Of a DNA stretch of 11,521 nucleotides, positions 5,935 through 11,521 are shown one piece after another. Source of the DNA: Bryobacterales bacterium (GTDB taxonomy: Bacteria; Acidobacteriota; Terriglobia; Bryobacterales; Bryobacteraceae); the NCBI GenBank assembly GCA_020853155.1, contig JADYZL010000128.1, positions 1 to 11,521 of the forward strand. The letters run 5' to 3'. A program made the position numbers and the translations under genes. A model generated the notes under the pieces. It ran no database searches, was not told the DNA's origin, and was given only the letters and a program-made list of their open reading frames with translations. Each line of letters opens with the position of its first letter. The stretch's first letter is position 1.

Positions 5935-6278
5935 CGCGTGGGGCGATCTGCCTTTGCGATCTGGGAGCCCCTGACAAGATTCGCCCGGCAGTGATTTTGA
6001 CGCGAACCCATTCCCTCCGTCTGATGAACCACGTCACCGTCGCTCCCATTACGGCCAGTATCCGGGATACACCCTCGCAGGTGCCACTCGACGAAAGCGA
6101 CGGGATGAAACACCCATGCGCGGTGAACCTGCATCAAATCCAGACGATTCGCCAGGCGCGAATCCATCTCCGCGTGGGCCAGTTGTCCGCGGAAAAGATG
6201 AAAGCCGTTGGCAATGCCATCCGCTATGCGCTGGATCTCGATCATGAAGGTGAAGCGGACCGGCCGTACCTGATCTGA
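5922..6278 (+). CDS. mazF: MazF-type endoribonuclease toxin, 118 aa
   Basis: This is a MazF/PemK-family toxin that cuts single-stranded RNA, mainly mRNA. The N-terminus RGAICLCDLG (6-15) matches the family's RGDIWxVDLG strand. It continues with PDKIRPAVIL (17-26, Arg21) and VTVAPITAS (38-46, Thr44); Arg21 and Thr44 sit where catalytic Arg and Thr lie in characterised MazF proteins. The rest (AVNLHQIQTI, VGQLSAEKMKAVGNAI, ALDLD) follows the family to its end, so the toxin looks intact. I chose ATG 5922 because family similarity begins right after it and GGGAGG lies about 11 bases upstream; ATG 5904 would add six residues. It overlaps the antitoxin stop by 13 bases and ends three bases from the convergent tesA stop. 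Residues 62-65 (MKHP) vary from the usual GL-x-x-x-S stretch, and target specificity cannot be predicted. Confidence 0.92.
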   Translation: MGGLARGAICLCDLGAPDKIRPAVILTRTHSLRLMNHVTVAPITASIRDTPSQVPLDESDGMKHPCAVNLHQIQTIRQARIHLRVGQLSAEKMKAVGNAIRYALDLDHEGEADRPYLI

Positions 6279-6281
6279 CGA

Positions 6282-7040
6282 TTAGCGCGAAGGCTCTGAA
6301 AGCACCGGCTTGAGCGTTTGAAATACATTCTCCGCGACGATCTTGTTCCCCGCCGGACGGGCATGGATGCCGTCGGCCTGCATCAAGTCGTCTGATTTGG
6401 CGTTCAGGGCGACGCCTTCGAGCAGGAAGGGCAGGAAGCGTACCTTGTACTTGGCGGCAAGATCTTTGTAGATCTTCTCAAAATCGCGGATGTAATCCGG
6501 CCCGTAGTTGCGGGGCAAGGTGATGCCGGCGAGGACGACTTTCGCGCCACCGGATTGCAAGGTCTCAATGGCTTTCGACAGGTTTTCGCGTGTCTGGGTA
6601 AGGGTGAGACCGCGGAGCCCGTCATTGCCGCCAAGTTCGAGGACAACGATGGCGGGTTTCATGGCGACGATATTCGCGATGCGGGTGAGCCCTCCGGCGG
6701 TGGTATCACCGCTGATTCCCGCGTTCACCACACGGTAGCGGTAACCCTCAGAATCCAGGAGGCTTTGCAGATATGCGGGGTAGCTGTACTGGCGATCCAC
6801 ACCGTAACCCGCGGTTAAACTGTCACCAAAGGCAACAAGAACCGGCCGGCCGTCGTCTTCTATAGTGAGCACGGCGCCCGGCTGTACTTTCGCCTCCTGC
6901 TCCTCGGGTTGGTCGGGTGTCGTGCTCACCTCGTTTGCGGATGGTGGTGGAGCGTCTTTCCCACAACCGGCAAAACCCGTCATCATCAATAGAAGCGCGA
7001 CTCCAGACAAAAACGGAAACAGGGGAACGGCACGCCTCAT
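6282..7040 (-). CDS. tesA: TesA-like SGNH esterase/lysophospholipase, putative lipoprotein, 252 aa
   Basis: This is an SGNH hydrolase of the TesA (acyl-CoA thioesterase I / arylesterase / lysophospholipase L1) group. Block I is FGDSLTAGYG (71-80, Ser74), block II NAGISGDT (106-113, Gly111), block III LELGGNDGLRG (134-144, Asn139), and block V DGIHARPAG (223-231, Asp223 and His226). LGGNDGLRG, SGDT and LPRNYG closely match E. coli TesA as I remember it. Unlike that soluble periplasmic enzyme, this protein starts with a hydrophobic segment ending TGFAGC, so Cys26 is a likely lipidation site. A Pro/Glu/Gln-rich linker (27-55) would tether the enzyme to a membrane. Start ATG 7040 shares the CATG with the divergent ybbA start. 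ATG 7058 adds six residues and has GAGG about 12 bases upstream, so it is a real alternative; the signal peptide argues against anything longer. It is probably functionally tied to the adjacent ABC genes. Confidence 0.92.
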   Translation of the reverse strand: MRRAVPLFPFLSGVALLLMMTGFAGCGKDAPPPSANEVSTTPDQPEEQEAKVQPGAVLTIEDDGRPVLVAFGDSLTAGYGVDRQYSYPAYLQSLLDSEGYRYRVVNAGISGDTTAGGLTRIANIVAMKPAIVVLELGGNDGLRGLTLTQTRENLSKAIETLQSGGAKVVLAGITLPRNYGPDYIRDFEKIYKDLAAKYKVRFLPFLLEGVALNAKSDDLMQADGIHARPAGNKIVAENVFQTLKPVLSEPSR

Positions 7041-7764
7041 GGCAGAAAATGCGGTCATTACAGTCGAGAACCTCACTAAGACCATCGTAAACGGCCCACA
7101 TCGGGTTGAGATTCTGCGAGGCATCGGGTTCACGGTTCCGAAGGGACAATTTGTAGCGCTCATGGGCGCATCGGGGAGTGGGAAGAGCACGCTGTTGGGC
7201 CTGCTGGCGGGGTTGGATTCGGTCACGGGTGGCGCCATTTTTCTCGATGGCGTGAACATTACGGAGTTGGGAGAGGATGCGCTGGCGCTTTTGCGCAGCC
7301 GCAAGGTGGGGTTTGTCTTTCAATCGTTCAATCTGATTGGAACGCTCACCGCCGAGGAGAATGTGCTGCTGCCGTTTGAGCTATCGGGCGCGAAGGGCGA
7401 CGGGCGGGCGCGGGCACGCGCGCTGCTAGACGATGTGGGGCTGAGCGAGAGACGGCACCATTACCCGGTGCAGTTGTCCGGGGGCGAGCAACAGCGGGTG
7501 GCCCTGGCGCGCGCCTTCATGACGCAGCCCCCGATTCTGCTGGCCGACGAACCAACCGGGAATCTCGATTCCGCAAACGGGCGGCACGTGCTGGAACTGC
7601 TGATCCGCCTGAACCGCAAGGAAGGCGCCACGCTGGTGATGGTGACGCACGACCCTGAGCTAGCGGCTTACGCGGACCGGCGGATCCTGCTGAAAGACGG
7701 CGTAATGGTGGCGGACGAGTTGCAAACCGCCCGGGAACTGGCGCTCGAAGAGGTGGCGTCTTGA
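7039..7764 (+). CDS. ybbA: ABC transporter ATP-binding protein, YbbA/LolD type, 241 aa
   Basis: A complete nucleotide-binding subunit of the MacB/LolD group. Walker A is GASGSGKST (43-51), Q-loop FQS (Gln95), signature LSGGEQQR (146-153), Walker B ILLADE (166-171, catalytic Glu171), D-loop GNLD (174-177), and the switch His in VTHD (His204). ATG 7039 is chosen because ENAVITVENLTK is the normal family start and GGGGAA lies 11 bases upstream; the frame remains open further upstream only because it shadows the divergent esterase. Its stop overlaps the start of the permease, so both are one operon. With a TesA-type esterase divergent on its other side, the closest known arrangement is E. coli tesA / ybbA-ybbP. 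The ATPase would power a mechanotransmission-type permease rather than classical substrate passage through the membrane. Confidence 0.95.
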   Translation: MAENAVITVENLTKTIVNGPHRVEILRGIGFTVPKGQFVALMGASGSGKSTLLGLLAGLDSVTGGAIFLDGVNITELGEDALALLRSRKVGFVFQSFNLIGTLTAEENVLLPFELSGAKGDGRARARALLDDVGLSERRHHYPVQLSGGEQQRVALARAFMTQPPILLADEPTGNLDSANGRHVLELLIRLNRKEGATLVMVTHDPELAAYADRRILLKDGVMVADELQTARELALEEVAS

Positions 7765-10361
7765 GCGAAGCCGCGCCCGCAAACGAAATCGATTTCGGTG
7801 CCGCGGGCAAGCTTCCCTGGGCGCTGGCGGCGCGCATCGCCTGGCGCGAATCCCGTGCTTCGCTGGGCCGGTTTGCGTTCGTGGTTGCTGCGGTTGCGGT
7901 GGGCGTGGCGGCCCTCGTGGGTGTGCGGGGGTTCTCCACGCTGTTCCACGACGTACTGCTCAAGGAGGCGCGCACTCTCCTGGCGGCGGATTTGAGTGTC
8001 CGCGACTTTCGTCTTCCGACGGCGGAACAGACGGCGGCGCTAGACCGCCTCCGCACCCAGGGGATTGCCGTTACCTGGGTCACGGAATCCGTGTCCATGC
8101 TTTCATCGGGGCCGGATACCGTTCCGCTTCTGGTTTCCGTGAAGGCCGTGGACCCGTCGCTCTACCCCTTCTACGGGGAGTTCCGGACGAATCCACCGGC
8201 AAGGCTGGAAGATGTGTTGGATGCGCGGCACGTGCTCGTGGCCGACGACTTACGAATTCGTTTCGATTTGCATGTCGGGAGCACGCTGCGGCTGGGCGCG
8301 GCGGACTTTCTGGTGGCGGGCACGGTAGAGAATGAACCGGACCGGATGACCGGAAGCCTCAACGCCGGCCCGAGAGTGCTCATCAGCCGGGAGGGGCTCG
8401 AACGCACCGGGCTGATCACGGAGGGAAGCCGCGCGGCGCAGCGTTTCCTGTTGAAATTCCCCGCGCATGGCGTGGATGTCGCGGCGGTGAGCAAGGCATT
8501 GCAAGAGGCCTTCCCAAACGCGCGCGTTTCCGATTTCCGGGAGGTGCATCCCGCGATCAATGCCGGGCTGAACAGCGCCACGCGGTTCCTGAGCCTGGTG
8601 AGCCTGATCGCCTTGATCGTAGGCGCGTTGGGCGTAGGGATGGCAATGCAGGCGCACCTGCAGCAGCGGCTCGATTCCATCGCGATCATGAAGGCGATCG
8701 GCGCGCGGTCCGGCCACATTCTGCGCATATACGGGTTGCAGACGCTCCTTCTTGGGTTGACGGGAGCCATCGTGGGCGTGGCGGCAGGGGTGCTGGTGCA
8801 GCGCAGCTTTCCGTTGCTGGTGGAGCGCTACTTTCCGGTGGCCGCAAAGATCGGTTGGGAGCCGTGGTCCGCCATCCAGGGCATCGTGGTTGGGGTGTTG
8901 ACCACGCTGCTGTTCACGCTGCCCCCACTCCTCGACATCCGGCGCGTAAAGCCGAATCTGATTCTGCGGCGCGAGATGGAAGAGCGGCGGAGAGACTGGC
9001 GCGAATGGCTCAAGGAATCCCGCGCCGCCGTACTGACCGGAATGCTCCTCTTGAGCGGCATCGGCGGAATTGCCGCATGGCTGAGCGATTCCTGGATGCT
9101 GGGCGCCTATTTCGTGGGCGCGGTGGTGGTGAGCCTCGCGGCGTTGCACGCGATCGGCTGGCTGCTGCTGTGGGGGCTGCGCTTCCTGATGGAGCACGGC
9201 AACCTGCGCATTCCAGCCACGCTCCGGCATGGGATGAGCAACCTCTACCGGCCGGGGAACCATGCACGAACCGCCCTGGTGGCGTTGGGCATCGGGGTGA
9301 CGTTCACGTTGACGGTCTACCTGGTGCAGGGCTCCATGCTCCAAAGCCTGGTAGCAAACGCGCCTCCCAACATGCCCAACGTCTTCCTGATCAACATTCA
9401 GCCGGAGCAGCAGGCGCCGCTCCTGAAGATCCTCAATGCGCAGATGGGAATCCTGGCGAAGCCGGTGATCCAGAGCTCGGTCTCCATGCGGATTGACCGG
9501 GTAGGCGCCAAGAGCATCGAAGACTTCCAGCTTGAGGGTTTCGACCGCCGCCTGAGGCGCGAGCGGAATGCACGGGAAGCGGCCGCGCCCCCCGCCGGAA
9601 CGAAGATCCTCGAGGGCACATGGTGGGTGACGGAAACGGTGGGAAGCGAGCGGATGGTCTCCGTGGATAGCGACGCCGCCAAGGCGCTCGACATTCACCC
9701 TGGAATGAAGATGCGATGGGTGGCGGCGGGCCAGCCAGTGGAAGCGACGGTAAGAGCGATCCACAAGATTGAGAATTCGCGGATGGATTCCGGCTACGAT
9801 TTCTTGTTCTCTCCCGGCGCGCTTGCGGGTCTGCCCACCATATACTTCGGTGCGGTGCGGATGGAACCGGCGGATGTCCCCGCACTGCAACGGGCCACAT
9901 ACAAAGCCTTCCCGAGCGTCACGGTGGTGAACATCGCGGATGTGCTGGCGATTGTGCAGCAGATTCTCGATCAAGTGACGGTGCTCGTGCAATTTATCTC
10001 GCTCTTCGCCATCGCGGCGGGCGTGATCATCCTTTCCTCGAGTGTGGCCGGCACGCGCTTCCGGCGGATCCGGGAAGTGGCGATCCTGAAAACGTTGGGC
10101 GCAACGAAGAACCGGTTGGGCGCGATTTTCTCACTGGAATTCACCGTGCTTGGGCTGGTTGCGGGGCTGATGGGTTCGGTGCTGGCGTCGGCCTTTTCAG
10201 GGCTGCTGCTAACGCGCTTTTTCGAAGCCGAGTTTGCGGTGGCTTGGCTGCCGATGGGCATCGCGATTCTGGCTACGGTAGCGATGGCCAACTTGGCGGG
10301 TTGGCTTGCGAGCATGCGGATTCTGGGGCAGAAACCGCTGGTTGTGTTGCGCGGCGAATAG
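7761..10361 (+). CDS. ybbP: FtsX/MacB-type ABC permease, YbbP-like, 866 aa
   Basis: A long permease made of two FtsX-type halves, as in YbbP (E. coli about 804 aa). I read ten membrane segments: about 36-58, 273-295, 325-347, 368-391, 423-441, 447-472, 503-525, 738-760, 786-812 and 824-848. Two large periplasmic domains lie at about 60-270 and 526-737. Each half carries an FtsX coupling-helix signature: DSIAIMKAIGARSGHI (305-320) and REVAILKTLGATKNRL (771-786), which contact the ATPase. The start is TTG 7761: no ATG lies near, GAAGAGG sits 7 bases upstream, and the TTG shares bases with the ybbA stop (TTGA), implying tight translational coupling. The likely role is to extract or move hydrophobic compounds from the inner membrane with YbbA, next to the TesA-like esterase; the actual substrate is unknown. 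It ends 35 bases before the convergent gene at the right edge. Confidence 0.93.
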   Translation: MSEAAPANEIDFGAAGKLPWALAARIAWRESRASLGRFAFVVAAVAVGVAALVGVRGFSTLFHDVLLKEARTLLAADLSVRDFRLPTAEQTAALDRLRTQGIAVTWVTESVSMLSSGPDTVPLLVSVKAVDPSLYPFYGEFRTNPPARLEDVLDARHVLVADDLRIRFDLHVGSTLRLGAADFLVAGTVENEPDRMTGSLNAGPRVLISREGLERTGLITEGSRAAQRFLLKFPAHGVDVAAVSKALQEAFPNARVSDFREVHPAINAGLNSATRFLSLVSLIALIVGALGVGMAMQAHLQQRLDSIAIMKAIGARSGHILRIYGLQTLLLGLTGAIVGVAAGVLVQRSFPLLVERYFPVAAKIGWEPWSAIQGIVVGVLTTLLFTLPPLLDIRRVKPNLILRREMEERRRDWREWLKESRAAVLTGMLLLSGIGGIAAWLSDSWMLGAYFVGAVVVSLAALHAIGWLLLWGLRFLMEHGNLRIPATLRHGMSNLYRPGNHARTALVALGIGVTFTLTVYLVQGSMLQSLVANAPPNMPNVFLINIQPEQQAPLLKILNAQMGILAKPVIQSSVSMRIDRVGAKSIEDFQLEGFDRRLRRERNAREAAAPPAGTKILEGTWWVTETVGSERMVSVDSDAAKALDIHPGMKMRWVAAGQPVEATVRAIHKIENSRMDSGYDFLFSPGALAGLPTIYFGAVRMEPADVPALQRATYKAFPSVTVVNIADVLAIVQQILDQVTVLVQFISLFAIAAGVIILSSSVAGTRFRRIREVAILKTLGATKNRLGAIFSLEFTVLGLVAGLMGSVLASAFSGLLLTRFFEAEFAVAWLPMGIAILATVAMANLAGWLASMRILGQKPLVVLRGE

Positions 10362-10372
10362 GGCCTCGCGGC

Positions 10373-10398
10373 AGCCAGCGGTTTCCGGTGTGCTGGCT
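10373..10398. terminator. Weak stem-loop between convergent ybbP and the right-edge hydrolase
   Basis: AGCCAGC (10373-10379) pairs perfectly with GCTGGCT (10392-10398) around a 12-base loop. It lies 11 bases after the ybbP stop and reaches into the stop codon of the convergent gene. The position suits a shared terminator, but the stem is only 7 pairs and no T run follows, so confidence is low. Confidence 0.3.
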
Positions 10399-11521
10399 AA
10401 GGTTTCGTGAACCCGTAGAGCGCAGCCGCCGTGCTGTCGGCATAGCGCTTGAGCACCTTCGCGGTGGGATAGGCCTTGGCTACCTGGCTCGCGGGAACCT
10501 CGATTCCCATGGGGTCCACCGCATCGACGATCACCACGGGCCGCGTGCCCATCATCTGAACGAGCGCCGGGAAGTCGTAATAGCGGAGAGCGCCCGGAAC
10601 GATATGCTCGAGGACGCCGCGGCTGAGGCGATGGTCGACGACGGATTGGTAGCTCTCAAGCGCTTCTTCCAAGGCGAGGCGCTTGATGCGCGAATCCAAC
10701 GCGGCTGCGTGGAGCATCGCCACGCCACCAAATTTGCGAGCTGCGCCGTAGATCTGCTGTGGATTCACTTCCGGACGCGAACTCAACAAATCCACGGCGC
10801 GTGAGATATCGACGGCCCGGCCGCCGGTGAGCGTCTTGCCTTCCAGCATGGATGTCACCGCATTTCCGTAATCGCCGAAATAGCGGGACCACGATGCGGA
10901 ATCCGCCGCGGAGCGGTCCCGTGTCTCGCCAAAGCCGCGCGCATCGATCGAGAGCACAACAAGCCCCTGCTTCACCATGGATTCGAGGTCGCTTGGCTCG
11001 GCGGATTTTCCATCGGAGTTTACGTAGATCACGGCCGGATGCTTCTGCGTCGCGCTTTCGGGAATGTAGAGCAATGCCGGAACTTCGATGCCGGGTTCGC
11101 TGAGGTAGGTGAGCTTTTCAATCCGGTAGCCGTCGCGCTGCAATACGCCGAAGGGCTTCACTACCGGGGCGCCCTCCATCCGTTCATAGCCAATCAGGTG
11201 GCGCACCTGTTCGGGAGTCGCCATGCCGTGGTGGAATTGTTGCACGCGGGCACGGTTCAAACTGAAGACCGTCTCGCTATGCAGCTCCGGCACGACTTGC
11301 CCGGTCTTCGTGGCCCACAACTCTTCTTCGCGGCGGGGAACCACGGGCTCCTCGATGGTGGCTTCGTCAACGCCCTTCAGCCATTTGTCGAACCACTTGT
11401 AGGAGGCGAGACGGCGCGGCTTGCTATAGCCGTGGCCATCGTCCGCTTCCGTCATCGCGATCTTGTCCGATGCGCCGAGAAGCCCGTAAACCCGCTTCGC
11501 TTCCGCGTACGTTTCCCGCGC
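10397..11521 (-). CDS. Two-domain alpha/beta hydrolase, acetyl xylan esterase-like (C-terminal part)
   Basis: The gene enters from the right edge; 374 residues and the stop (TAG 10397-10399) are visible, and the frame is open to the end, so the ATG at 11453-11455 is internal. The first visible residues (ARETYAEAKRVYGLLGASDKI, then EADDGHGYS) look like the end of a hydrolase domain, with His30 of the visible part as its likely catalytic base. After a linker a second alpha/beta-hydrolase domain begins (about 120 onward): PALLYIPES, HPAVIYVNSDG, VVLSIDARGFGET, and a strand-turn-helix IYGAARKFGGVAML at about 257-270. There the nucleophile elbow lacks Ser (A-R-K-F instead of x-S-x), and no His follows near the C-terminus. 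The second domain is thus probably not catalytic, and activity would depend on the unseen first domain. Export and substrate cannot be judged because the N-terminus is missing; carbohydrate esters are a guess from family resemblance. Confidence 0.75.
   Translation of the reverse strand, partial: ARETYAEAKRVYGLLGASDKIAMTEADDGHGYSKPRRLASYKWFDKWLKGVDEATIEEPVVPRREEELWATKTGQVVPELHSETVFSLNRARVQQFHHGMATPEQVRHLIGYERMEGAPVVKPFGVLQRDGYRIEKLTYLSEPGIEVPALLYIPESATQKHPAVIYVNSDGKSAEPSDLESMVKQGLVVLSIDARGFGETRDRSAADSASWSRYFGDYGNAVTSMLEGKTLTGGRAVDISRAVDLLSSRPEVNPQQIYGAARKFGGVAMLHAAALDSRIKRLALEEALESYQSVVDHRLSRGVLEHIVPGALRYYDFPALVQMMGTRPVVIVDAVDPMGIEVPASQVAKAYPTAKVLKRYADSTAAALYGFTKP

Noticed and set aside
8250..9992. 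A 580-codon minus-strand frame inside ybbP
   Set aside because: It is rich in His, Arg and Gln with no domain pattern, typical of an antisense shadow; the plus strand shows FtsX motifs and membrane segments.

Overview
The window is a GC-rich bacterial chromosome segment that most resembles an acidobacterium of the Solibacter/Bryobacter type. That placement rests on two remembered protein styles: an outer-membrane protein start with an LPxWLxxxGEExRVRLE pattern, and secreted two-part alpha/beta hydrolases. It is recognition, not a phylogenetic test. I see no IS element, phage gene, tRNA, rRNA or CRISPR array.

Left part (1-3165). A minus-strand gene runs off the left edge; only its signal peptide and first mature residues are visible, and they look like an alginate-export-type beta-barrel protein. 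A 260-base gap follows, holding small hairpins and a possible coding remnant on the minus strand. Next come, on the plus strand, a secreted serine-type alpha/beta hydrolase (461-1321) and a putative lipoprotein amidohydrolase of the YtcJ type (1426-3165). This part looks like accessory catabolic or envelope functions.

Middle (3177-6278). Holliday-junction genes ruvA and ruvB lie on the minus strand and meet the amidohydrolase tail to tail at a strong 14-bp stem-loop. Divergent from ruvA is rsmE, the 16S rRNA m3U1498 methyltransferase. Downstream of rsmE sits a compact toxin-antitoxin pair: a ribbon-helix-helix antitoxin and a MazF-type endoribonuclease with a 13-nt gene overlap. An 11-codon reading frame with a good ribosome binding site precedes the antitoxin and may couple its translation.

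Right part (6282-10361). A TesA-type SGNH esterase, here apparently a lipoprotein, is divergent from an ABC ATPase and a ten-helix FtsX/MacB-type permease. This repeats the tesA / ybbA-ybbP arrangement of Escherichia coli. The annotated start codons of tesA and ybbA share one CATG, so there is no intergenic space, and ybbP starts at a TTG that overlaps the ybbA stop. The three genes probably form one functional unit in which the transporter moves hydrophobic molecules from the membrane towards the esterase.

Right edge (10397-11521). A minus-strand hydrolase enters from the right: the visible part holds the end of one alpha/beta-hydrolase domain, including its likely catalytic His, then a complete second domain whose nucleophile position appears to lack Ser.

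No wholly new system stands out. The best leads are the lipidated TesA with its start-on-start divergent YbbAP, the leader frame before the antitoxin, and the degenerate hydrolase domain at the right edge.
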